From assembly GCA_024693045.1 (NCBI GenBank), contig JAILLQ010000029.1, forward strand, positions 1 through 32,994: a stretch of DNA of 32,994 nucleotides, given 5' to 3'. The notes beneath the pieces are model-generated. The model did no database searches and was not told the origin of the DNA. It saw only the letters and a program-made list of their open reading frames with translations. The position numbers and the translations under genes were made by a program. The stretch's first letter is position 1, and each line of letters starts with the position of its first letter. Below, piece after piece: positions 7,451 to 15,299 of this stretch. The DNA comes from Treponema sp. (GTDB lineage Bacteria; Spirochaetota; Spirochaetia; Treponematales; Treponemataceae).

Positions 7451-8107
7451 TTACTTTACAATCACTCCGCTAATTGTAAGTATTCCGTCTTTATAATCTG
7501 TTTTAAGTTTGCCATGATAATACTTACTGGCTTTCTTACTGGCCCTGTCTTTATCAAAATCAATTTTATTCCAGTCAACAGAAGCCAATGATTTATTGTC
7601 ATGGGAACCATCTTTTAAAACTGATTTTATAAAAGTAAGAGAACCATCAAGATTTTCAGCAGCTATCTGAGCTCGTTTAAAACTTGAATCCAAATCTATA
7701 TAACCGCTGTCATCAGTTTGCATTCGAACTGCATTTCCCCCTTCTGTGCAACACAAAAGAGTTACAGTTTTACCCTTAGAAGTAACCTGAAGCATATTTG
7801 CTTCTTTTTCTTTTGGAGGATTTACGGCAAAGGCTAAAACATTACGAAGTCCCTTAGGCATGACTCTAATGTCATTTTTATCCTTACGAAGTTTTTTTAA
7901 AAGCTTATCAGTTCCCAGTTTTGAATCCCCTTTTTCAGGGTCATAGGAATCTTCATAAGTTTTTCCATCAACGGTTAATGTTAGATAATCCTTTCCGTCA
8001 TTTTCCAGAACATTTAATCTGTAATCGACTTCTACTTTTTCAGCAGACAAAAGTGACATAGAAATAGACATAAGGATTCCAAGTAAAATAAATTTAATCT
8101 TCTTCAT
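7451..8107 (-). CDS. secreted protein of unknown function, first gene of the DUF4353 unit
   Basis: Not recognised. The 218 residues begin with a signal peptide (MKKIKFILLGILMSISMSLLSAEK) cut after about residue 22. The mature part is charged and rich in Lys and Asp, predicted mostly beta, with one Cys pair (LLCCTEGG) in the middle, and contains no transmembrane segment. AGGAG lies 6 bases before the ATG. The gene precedes the DUF4353 lipoprotein by 38 bp on the same strand, and a candidate operator lies 35-70 bp upstream. A periplasmic or surface accessory role to the beta-helix protein is a guess from position only. Confidence 0.7.
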   Translation of the reverse strand: MKKIKFILLGILMSISMSLLSAEKVEVDYRLNVLENDGKDYLTLTVDGKTYEDSYDPEKGDSKLGTDKLLKKLRKDKNDIRVMPKGLRNVLAFAVNPPKEKEANMLQVTSKGKTVTLLCCTEGGNAVRMQTDDSGYIDLDSSFKRAQIAAENLDGSLTFIKSVLKDGSHDNKSLASVDWNKIDFDKDRASKKASKYYHGKLKTDYKDGILTISGVIVK

Positions 8108-8141
8108 TTAATCTCCTGTTAAAACAAGTCCTTTCAAAGTA

Positions 8142-8177
8142 AAATGATAAAAATTACATAAACGTATTTTTTATCAT
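8142..8177. promoter_or_regulatory. 36-bp palindrome, copy 2 (candidate operator)
   Basis: The left arm AATGATAAAAATTAC (8142-8156) is identical to copy 1. After a 6-bp spacer the right arm GTATTTTTTATCATG (8163-8177) differs from perfect symmetry at two positions. In the minus-strand direction both copies are followed after four bases by TTTGAAA, so the promoter-proximal layout is conserved too. It lies between two divergent genes and so could also influence the cyclase operon. Confidence 0.7.
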
Positions 8178-8436
8178 GACTCCTTCTAAAAACTCTTTAG
8201 AATTTTCAGTCAAATTATAAAACTTTCATATTACTGTAAAGTTACATAAAACAAGAAATTAATTCCTATTTCGTGAAAATTATAGGCTATGTTTTAAAAA
8301 AAACAATTTTTTTCTTTTTTTTCAACACACTTTTTTTTCTCAACATATCCATATTTTCTGCCGATAATAAAGCGAGAAAAAATATGCTTTTGCCATATTC
8401 TATGGTAAAATAAAAAAACGGAAATATATAGAAGAA
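8178..8436. other. AT-rich divergent intergenic region
   Basis: Non-coding in all frames and rich in A- and T-tracts. The only promoter-like match for the plus strand is TCAACA (8340-8345) with GATAAT (8363-8368) at 17-bp spacing, 119 bp upstream of the cyclase; it is weak. A small stem, CCATA-TTC-TATGG (8393-8405), follows. Nothing else was found. Confidence 0.4.
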
Positions 8437-8478
8437 AGTTTGTTATCAGCTGTTTTTACAAAAATGGTAAAACAAACT
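8437..8478 (+). promoter_or_regulatory. hairpin just upstream of the cyclase start codon
   Basis: AGTTTGTT (8437-8444) pairs with AACAAACT (8471-8478), ending 8 bases before the ATG at 8487, where a Shine-Dalgarno would be expected. The 26-nt loop holds a TTTTT/AAAAA pairing. No good ribosome binding site is visible, so the structure may govern translation of the first gene of the operon. Confidence 0.45.
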
Positions 8479-8486
8479 CTTTGGGT

Positions 8487-10799
8487 ATGACTATGAATAA
8501 TACAAAAGAGCAGACACAAACTGAATCAGGAAAAATTGGCAATGTCTCCGGCTACGGAAGTTTTAAAGCAGCCAGAAAGACAGATAAAAAAGCCAAAAAG
8601 CAGAAATCTCAAAAAATACAAAAGTCTCATAAAGCCAAGGCAAAAAAAGTACCTCTAAGTGAAAATAAAAAATTTGGAAGTGCTTTCCAGTCTTCGGATC
8701 CAAAAGAAATAGAAAAAGAACTAAAAGTAAGAAATCCCATTGGAAGAAAACTATTGCTCATTATTTCCTTTCTCTTCATTGTAGCCTTAGGTGGTGTCAC
8801 TTACCTGGTTTCTTTCTTTGTAACCCAGGATGTAAAAATCAATGCGGAAGAAAACAATCTTGTGATGAATGGCCGAACTGCCGGAGATTTTGAAAACCGC
8901 ATTGAAACTATATCATCTTCAATCAAACTTCTCCTGGAACTTTTAAAAAATGCAGGTACTGGTGAAACAGAAATTCATGCAGCAGAAACTTTATTTTTCG
9001 ATCATAACAAAGAATTGATTTCAATTTATATGCCTAACACAAATCAATTTTTATATAATCTTCCTTTTCTAATTTCAAATGGAATAGAAAAAAGTAGTGT
9101 AGAAAATTACTTCCGCCAGGAAAGTGAAAAAACTCAATCAGCAGAAAACGGTACTTTTGAGCTTTCAAATGCCAGTCCATTTTTTTCAAAACCTGTACTG
9201 GCAATTTTTCACCCTCTGACCCTGGGAGACCAGAAGACCGCAGTTTGTGTTCTTTATTCCAGTGACTCACTGAGCGAACTTATTTCTATGGGTACTATTA
9301 ACCAGTCATTCATAGTAAATAACGATGCAGAAGTACTTGTTCACGGAGATCTTTCGCTTCTTTTAAAAGGAAGCAACATGAAAGACAGAAAAATCATGCA
9401 GGAAATGCTGAACAGTTCCCAAAACAATGCACAAATTACCTACAAAGAAGAAAACGGAAAAGAATATATCGGTGCCTTCAGAAAACTTAAAATCGGAAAC
9501 GGAGGCGTTATTACAATCGTAGAAACTTCTATCATTTACGAAGGGGTAAAACGCACAACCATTCGAAACATCTATATTTCTGCCGCAATTCTCTTCCTTA
9601 CTCTGCTGGTTGTTTACTTTTTTGCCCAGAGCCTTTCTGTTCCGCTAAAACAACTTACAGCCGTAGTAAACGAAATCAACAAGGGTAACCTGAATACAGA
9701 ACTTTTTAGCATTTTGAAAGAAAACGGAAAAGATGAAATCGGTGTCCTTGCAAAAAGTACAAAAAGAGAAAGAGAAATCCTAAATACATTTACAACCCTT
9801 ACTAATAAGGGGGTAACCCAAGCTATTATCAAAAAGCAGATTGACTTTAATCCTCACCTTAAGGATATAACGATTTTCTTTAGCGATATCAGAGGTTTTA
9901 CAGCAATTTCAGATGGATTTAAAAACCGTTTTGGCGAAAAATCTGCCGCAGAAATCATCGGATTTTTGAACGACTACATGAGCCGTATGGTAACCTGTAT
10001 TCAACTTACCGGCGGAATTGTAGATAAATTTGAAGGTGATGCTATCATGGCCTGCTGGGGAGTTTTGAGAAACAACAGCCTTGACTGGGAAATGTTGGAT
10101 CCGGACATGCCATATTACAAAGAAAAAAAAGCAGCTCATGACCGCTATGTTCGAGAAGATGCAATCAGGGCAATTACCTGTTGTATAGCAATGCGATATT
10201 CCTTGATGAAATACAATAAGGACGCAGAAGCCTTTACAAAAAAACACGAAGGCGAACCTTTGGCAAAATATAAGCCTCACATCCGAATCGGTTCCGGCCT
10301 GAATTCTGGACGAGCAACAGTAGGTTTCTTAGGTTCCCAGGACAAAATGGAATTTACTTCGATTGGAGACGCTGTAAACTTTGCAAGCCGAACAGAAGCT
10401 TCAAACAAACCCTGTGGCACAGATATTTTGATTACACAGGACACATACGACATTCTTGCAAAAAAATATATCAAATGTAAGGAAAACGGCTATTTTATTA
10501 AGCCAGAAAATCTTAAATACGAAATTGTTGTTGAGCAGATTCCTGTAGAATTTGAAGTAAAAGGAAAAGGTAAACAACATTTCTATGGCGTAGTAAATAT
10601 GCCTCAATTCGATATAGAAAAATTCTTTAAACGTGGAATTCCAAATTTTAAAATAGATTTAGATTGTGCTAAAGCTGCTGGTTATTATGGTCCTAAGAAT
10701 ATCTCTGATGTCAGAAAACTTTTAGGAATTCCTGAGCCAGATTTCGGAAAGGTTAATTTGAATGAAGAGGAAAATAAGATTCAAATCGCCGCTACTTAA
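8487..10799 (+). CDS. membrane-bound class III adenylate cyclase with sensor and HAMP
   Basis: A receptor-type cyclase of 770 residues that should make cAMP from ATP. Order: a Lys-rich, probably disordered cytoplasmic N terminus (to about 85), TM1 (86-110), a periplasmic Cache-like sensor (about 110-355), TM2 (about 360-380), HAMP (380-435), then the catalytic domain. Numbering from the ATG at 8487, metal-binding Asp467 (FSDIRGF) and Asp518 (FEGDAIMA), adenine-selecting Lys514 and Asp628 (TSIGDAVN), and transition-state Asn631 and Arg635 (NFASR) are all present, so it should be active on ATP. The open frame extends 6 bases upstream to a TTG, and ATG 8493 is another possible start; none has a clear Shine-Dalgarno. 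It is the first of five tightly packed genes, and its end overlaps the FecR gene by 38 bp. The N-terminal tail is unusually basic. Confidence 0.93.
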   Translation: MTMNNTKEQTQTESGKIGNVSGYGSFKAARKTDKKAKKQKSQKIQKSHKAKAKKVPLSENKKFGSAFQSSDPKEIEKELKVRNPIGRKLLLIISFLFIVALGGVTYLVSFFVTQDVKINAEENNLVMNGRTAGDFENRIETISSSIKLLLELLKNAGTGETEIHAAETLFFDHNKELISIYMPNTNQFLYNLPFLISNGIEKSSVENYFRQESEKTQSAENGTFELSNASPFFSKPVLAIFHPLTLGDQKTAVCVLYSSDSLSELISMGTINQSFIVNNDAEVLVHGDLSLLLKGSNMKDRKIMQEMLNSSQNNAQITYKEENGKEYIGAFRKLKIGNGGVITIVETSIIYEGVKRTTIRNIYISAAILFLTLLVVYFFAQSLSVPLKQLTAVVNEINKGNLNTELFSILKENGKDEIGVLAKSTKREREILNTFTTLTNKGVTQAIIKKQIDFNPHLKDITIFFSDIRGFTAISDGFKNRFGEKSAAEIIGFLNDYMSRMVTCIQLTGGIVDKFEGDAIMACWGVLRNNSLDWEMLDPDMPYYKEKKAAHDRYVREDAIRAITCCIAMRYSLMKYNKDAEAFTKKHEGEPLAKYKPHIRIGSGLNSGRATVGFLGSQDKMEFTSIGDAVNFASRTEASNKPCGTDILITQDTYDILAKKYIKCKENGYFIKPENLKYEIVVEQIPVEFEVKGKGKQHFYGVVNMPQFDIEKFFKRGIPNFKIDLDCAKAAGYYGPKNISDVRKLLGIPEPDFGKVNLNEEENKIQIAAT

Positions 10800-13566
10800 T
10801 TTTTTTGTAACGGTAACTTGTCTTTCTTTTTCGAGCTTATTCGTATGGCTTTTCTGGAATGACTTGAATAGTTCGGGAGTAAGGACAGACAAAGATTCAA
10901 TTGCAACTATCTCATACAAATACAACATTGCTCAGAGAAAATTTTCTGACAGGGTTGCCTGGGAGCGTGTTCAGCAAAATACACCGCTCTACGACGGAGA
11001 CTTTATCCGCACAGGAGATTTAGCCCAGGCAACAATTCACTTTAAAGACGGAACCAATCTGGATATTTATGAAAATTCCATGCTTCAATTGAATTACAAC
11101 ACCGAAACAGGTATTCAACTTTCAATTGACGGCGGAGACATTCAGGTTTCTGCAAGTAATAATACAGAAGCGAAAAATGTTGCCCTTAATTTTTCAGACG
11201 GTTCTTCTGTAAACATGGAAAAAGGAGCCAGCCTGTCTGCAAAATCAGACTCTACAAGTGGAAAACAGAACATCGAAGTAAAAGGTGGAGAAGCCCTTAT
11301 TAAAACTGAAGATGGTCAAAAGGCAACAGTAACAAGTGGAGAAGCAGTAAACCTTGCAAAAGGTCAGGAAATCGTAAAAGCTGCCGTAAACATTACAATG
11401 CTCAAGCCTGAAAAAGAAAGCCATATACTAAATTTCACAAATGAAGCGACTCCTATTTTATTTGAATGGCAGGTAAAAGGCGAAATTCCTGAAGGAATTA
11501 CAATCCAGACTTCCAAAACCAGAGACTTTTCAACAATAGCCTTTGAAAAGAACCTAAAAAATTCAAACTCTGTAAAACTTTCTGCAAATTCAGGAATCCT
11601 TTATTGGAGAGTTTTTGCGGGAAATGACCAGACTACAAAAAAAGAAGGAAGACTTTCTATAGAGAAAGTTCCCCAGATAGAAGCATTGGCACCAGCTGAA
11701 CTTTCCGACTTCCGCTACTTAGCCAACAACCCAAAGATTACATTCCGATGGAATGGTTCATCTTACGCAGACACCTACAAACTCATAGTTTCAAACTATT
11801 CAGATTTGAGCAATCCAATTTTGGAAAGAGAAACAAGAGATACATTTATTACTCTTGATTCACTACAAGCCGGTTCATACTATTGGGCTGTAAAACCATA
11901 TTATCCCGTAAACAATACAGGCTGGGGAAAAAGCACAAAAGCAATCGCTTTTACCGTATCAAAAGACCAATACCTAAAAAAACCGGAATTGACAGTTCCT
12001 GCGGATAATGCAGAAATCACATGGAAAAATAATTTTAATGCAAACTTCATGTGGAAAAGTGAAATAAGTGCAAATTACGATATCTTAATTTCCTATGACA
12101 AAAACTTTACTGATATTGCATATATGGCAAAAACATCTTCTCCTAGATTTGAAAAAGAATTTAGTCCAGGAGAATTAAAAGATGGTTCATACTGGTGGAA
12201 AATCGTAAGACATTCAGAAAGTGACTTAGACCGATACAATGAATCAGATGCAAGAAAGTTTACCCTTTCCCGCTACATTCCCAAGGATTCAAAACTTATT
12301 TACCCAGAAAACGGTTTTACTTGTGAAGAAGGTAAATTTGCAGAAACAAACTTTATCTGGAATCTAAGCGACGACTGGAAAGAAAGTGGAATTTCAATTT
12401 TCCAGATTGCTTCAGACCCTGAATTTAAAAGCATAAAACTCATCAAAAGCCAAAGAGACAGTAAACTTACAAACCTTTCTTTGCCAGAAGGCGAATACTG
12501 GTGGCGAATTGGAGCAATGAGCGAAAACGGCAAAATCATACACCCAACACAGCCTAGACGTTTTTCTATTATTGCTCCCCTTGGAATGCCAGTCTTTACT
12601 TCGCCAACAAATAATCAGAAATTGGTAGCCTTCAACGATTCGCCAGTTACACTTTCATGGACTGGTGTAAAAAATGCAGACTCATATAGCCTGAAAGTTA
12701 CAGACAATAACAACAAAGTTGTGCTTGAAAAAGACTCCATCTACGAAAGAAGTATAGAAGTAAAGCTTCCTGAAGGTCGCTTCACAGGCCGTATTCAGGC
12801 TATTTCTGGCAGTACTGAAAATTCATCCCTTAGAACGGGCAAAGCTTACGAATGTTCATTCAGTGTAAGAAAACCGACAAACATAAAAACGGTAGCCCCG
12901 GAAGCAGACTCAAAAATTCCAGGACTGGTAGCCCTTCGCTCACCAATTACCTTTAGCTGGATAAACGGAAAAGATTCTCCTAAATCTTATGTACTGGTGA
13001 TTTCTAGGCAAAATCCAGACGGCTCCTTTACCACAGAAAGAACTTTAGACACAGCCCTTCGCACTCAGGCTTCAATAAACAGGCTGGAAAGCGGAAGATA
13101 CAAATGGCAGGTAAAAGCTGTTACAACAGACGGATACTCTATCAATTCAGAAGAAGTTTATTTTTCTATTTCAGACATTATCCCTCTTTCTACTCCAATT
13201 CTAAAAAGTCCAGGGGAAGAGGTTATACTCGGTTCTGAATTCTTCCGCAAAAACAGAAGGATAACCTTTACATGGGATGCAGTTCCAGCTGCAAGCGACT
13301 ACGAGTTTACCCTTTCGAAGCGAAACATAGACGGTTCATTAACAAACCTGAAAACTTTGAAGAATACAAAACAGACTACTTACACTATTTCGGACCTTTC
13401 ACTTTTGGATGTAGGCCGCTTTGAATGGACAGTAAAAGCAGTAACAAGGGCAAAAGACGGTTTCATAGAAAGAGAAAGCCAGACTGCGAAAAACAGCTTC
13501 AGAATCGACTTTGGAATTCCTGAAACTGTTGAAGCAATAAAACCGGAGAGAACCTATGCAGAATAG
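10762..13566 (+). CDS. FecR-domain protein with Fn3-like repeats
   Basis: This 934-residue protein has a single N-terminal membrane segment (about residues 9-28) and a FecR domain (about 45-150). The FecR signature is the run LYDGDFIRTGDLAQATIHF, then DGTNLDIYENSML and a GGDIQV strand. The rest is about seven modules of roughly 100 residues with the Fn3-like pattern F.W....A..Y.L.(I/V)S.........YYW.V, for example ITFRWNGSSYADTYKLIVS and ITFTWDAVPAASDYEFTLS. GGAAAGG lies 9 bases before the ATG, which is inside the cyclase gene. The product is probably inner-membrane anchored and spans the periplasm. No ECF sigma factor or TonB receptor is beside it, so it is not a classic FecR regulator. Coupling with the cyclase suggests a joint signalling or structural role. 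Confidence 0.87.
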   Translation: MKRKIRFKSPLLNFFVTVTCLSFSSLFVWLFWNDLNSSGVRTDKDSIATISYKYNIAQRKFSDRVAWERVQQNTPLYDGDFIRTGDLAQATIHFKDGTNLDIYENSMLQLNYNTETGIQLSIDGGDIQVSASNNTEAKNVALNFSDGSSVNMEKGASLSAKSDSTSGKQNIEVKGGEALIKTEDGQKATVTSGEAVNLAKGQEIVKAAVNITMLKPEKESHILNFTNEATPILFEWQVKGEIPEGITIQTSKTRDFSTIAFEKNLKNSNSVKLSANSGILYWRVFAGNDQTTKKEGRLSIEKVPQIEALAPAELSDFRYLANNPKITFRWNGSSYADTYKLIVSNYSDLSNPILERETRDTFITLDSLQAGSYYWAVKPYYPVNNTGWGKSTKAIAFTVSKDQYLKKPELTVPADNAEITWKNNFNANFMWKSEISANYDILISYDKNFTDIAYMAKTSSPRFEKEFSPGELKDGSYWWKIVRHSESDLDRYNESDARKFTLSRYIPKDSKLIYPENGFTCEEGKFAETNFIWNLSDDWKESGISIFQIASDPEFKSIKLIKSQRDSKLTNLSLPEGEYWWRIGAMSENGKIIHPTQPRRFSIIAPLGMPVFTSPTNNQKLVAFNDSPVTLSWTGVKNADSYSLKVTDNNNKVVLEKDSIYERSIEVKLPEGRFTGRIQAISGSTENSSLRTGKAYECSFSVRKPTNIKTVAPEADSKIPGLVALRSPITFSWINGKDSPKSYVLVISRQNPDGSFTTERTLDTALRTQASINRLESGRYKWQVKAVTTDGYSINSEEVYFSISDIIPLSTPILKSPGEEVILGSEFFRKNRRITFTWDAVPAASDYEFTLSKRNIDGSLTNLKTLKNTKQTTYTISDLSLLDVGRFEWTVKAVTRAKDGFIERESQTAKNSFRIDFGIPETVEAIKPERTYAE

Positions 13567-15298
13567 AATTTTCCGGAATATAACAACATCTTTGATTTCT
13601 CTCTTTTTGCTTTTAGCTCAGAACCTTTTTGCCCAAACTTCAAAGGCTGAACAAAAAATTGAATGGCATGAAGCTAGAAATGCCTACTACTATCGCCTTG
13701 AAGTAATGAATTCTGCAAGCGGAAAGTCAACCTTTATTCAAACAGAAAAAAATTCTGCAAGCCTTATGCTTGAACCTGGAAAATACAAGTACCGTGTCTA
13801 TGTTTATGACTATCTTGAAAGAGAAGCCGGCGTAAATGACTGGACTCCTTTTGAAGTCTTTAAAGCTAATACACCGATAATAAAAAAGATTGAAAAGAAA
13901 ATTCTAATTCCTCTGAATGCAGAAGAATTAGAAATAAAAGCAGAGATTAATCTTATCTCTGAACAGTCCAAAATCTTCCTCGTAAATGAAAACACTTCCC
14001 GAGAAAGCGAAGCCAGATTCAATATCACGGCAAAAACGGGCGGAAACGAAACTGGAAACACTTCTAAAATTACTACAGAGCTCGTAAAAAGCGGCATTTA
14101 CCGAATAAAAGTAATAAATCAAAGTGGTCACACAGGCCTTTCTGACACATTCAAAATTGTGGATGCAGAAGAGCAGTTAAAAGAAAAAAAAGAAAAGAAA
14201 GAAGATGAACTGGCAAAATTAAAACCGGTAATTAAAAATCAGCCAAAATATGTATATCTTCCAGAAAATACAGATTTCTTCAATATTAAGTCTACCTTCC
14301 TTAATCTTTTACCGGGAGCAAAAGTCAGCCTTATTAACGAAATAAGCAGACAAGCTGTTCCGGGTAAAATTACTCCGATCGAATCAGAAAAATATTATTC
14401 CGCTAACGAAGCTGAATTTTACCGGGTTCGCGAAGGAAAATGGTATCTTAGAATAGAAAACCCAAATGGCAATTATGATGAAACAGAAGCCTTTCAGGTT
14501 ATAGATCCTATTGCAGAAAAGGCAAGACAGGCTGCAATGGAAGAAGCAAAAAGAGCAGAAGCAGCTGCAAAACAAGCCGAAGCCGATGCAAAACAAGCCG
14601 AAGCTGACAAAAAAACAGAAAAAGAAAGACAACTTAAAGAAATTGAAGATTCTATAAAAAGTGAACCTGTAAAACAATTCTTCCATGAAGCAACAAAAAA
14701 GAACAAGAGTCTTTTCCTTTCTGAAAAAAATCGTGGCCACAACGAAATAGGTCTATACTTAAAAGATTACCTTCCTCTTTCAAGAATGGAAAATCACGCT
14801 GAAAACTTCCTTGGTGCCGGAATTGCCTATAATTTCTACTTCAACACCAAATCCCGGGTTAATGTGGGACTCTGCCTTCACGCCGATGCAGAAACAGTTA
14901 TGGCAAACCTGGATTACATTGAAGAATGGTACGCCTTTAACGGTTTAGGCGGTTTATTGCTTAATTTCCAGTTTACCAAAAGTTTCAGCATACAGCCTCA
15001 AATTGAAGGAGGAGTACAGTTTGATTATGTACGTTCTTCAAAAGACGCAAACGGGCTTTATTTATCACCGGCTATTTCCGGCTCTTTAGCTTTTAGATTC
15101 AGTCCATTCAAGAGCCTTCTTGACGGAATTTCAATTGAAGTATCTCCTTTCTATAATCTTTCTTTTGAAGACGGAGACCAGGCTCATTACATAGGAGGAA
15201 AGTTAGGCCTTCTTTATAGATTTGGAAAGAAAAATCAGATTGATACTTCAAGCTGGACTTTTGCTTCCACCCCTGATTCTATACCAAAGGGGGACTAA
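13556..15298 (+). CDS. periplasmic/outer-membrane protein with Fn3-like domain, coiled coil and C-terminal barrel
   Basis: A 580-residue exported protein (signal peptide ending LLAQNLFAQ). An Fn3-like module (about 30-100) resembling those of the preceding FecR protein comes first, then two further beta domains, and a charged Ala/Glu/Lys coiled coil (about 316-370, with repeated KQAEAD units). The last 180 residues are aromatic-rich amphipathic strands ending in LGLLYRFGKK, consistent with a small outer-membrane barrel. The modular plan suggests it links the outer membrane to periplasmic partners. Its start overlaps the FecR gene by 11 bp, with GGAGAG just upstream. No named family was recognised. 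Confidence 0.75.
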   Translation: MQNRIFRNITTSLISLFLLLAQNLFAQTSKAEQKIEWHEARNAYYYRLEVMNSASGKSTFIQTEKNSASLMLEPGKYKYRVYVYDYLEREAGVNDWTPFEVFKANTPIIKKIEKKILIPLNAEELEIKAEINLISEQSKIFLVNENTSRESEARFNITAKTGGNETGNTSKITTELVKSGIYRIKVINQSGHTGLSDTFKIVDAEEQLKEKKEKKEDELAKLKPVIKNQPKYVYLPENTDFFNIKSTFLNLLPGAKVSLINEISRQAVPGKITPIESEKYYSANEAEFYRVREGKWYLRIENPNGNYDETEAFQVIDPIAEKARQAAMEEAKRAEAAAKQAEADAKQAEADKKTEKERQLKEIEDSIKSEPVKQFFHEATKKNKSLFLSEKNRGHNEIGLYLKDYLPLSRMENHAENFLGAGIAYNFYFNTKSRVNVGLCLHADAETVMANLDYIEEWYAFNGLGGLLLNFQFTKSFSIQPQIEGGVQFDYVRSSKDANGLYLSPAISGSLAFRFSPFKSLLDGISIEVSPFYNLSFEDGDQAHYIGGKLGLLYRFGKKNQIDTSSWTFASTPDSIPKGD

Positions 15299-15299
15299 G

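Noticed and set aside
15222..15299. Upstream ATG of the B-repeat lipoprotein
   Set aside because: It lies inside the barrel gene and would place 26 residues before the lipoprotein signal; ATG 15300 has a strong ribosome binding site.
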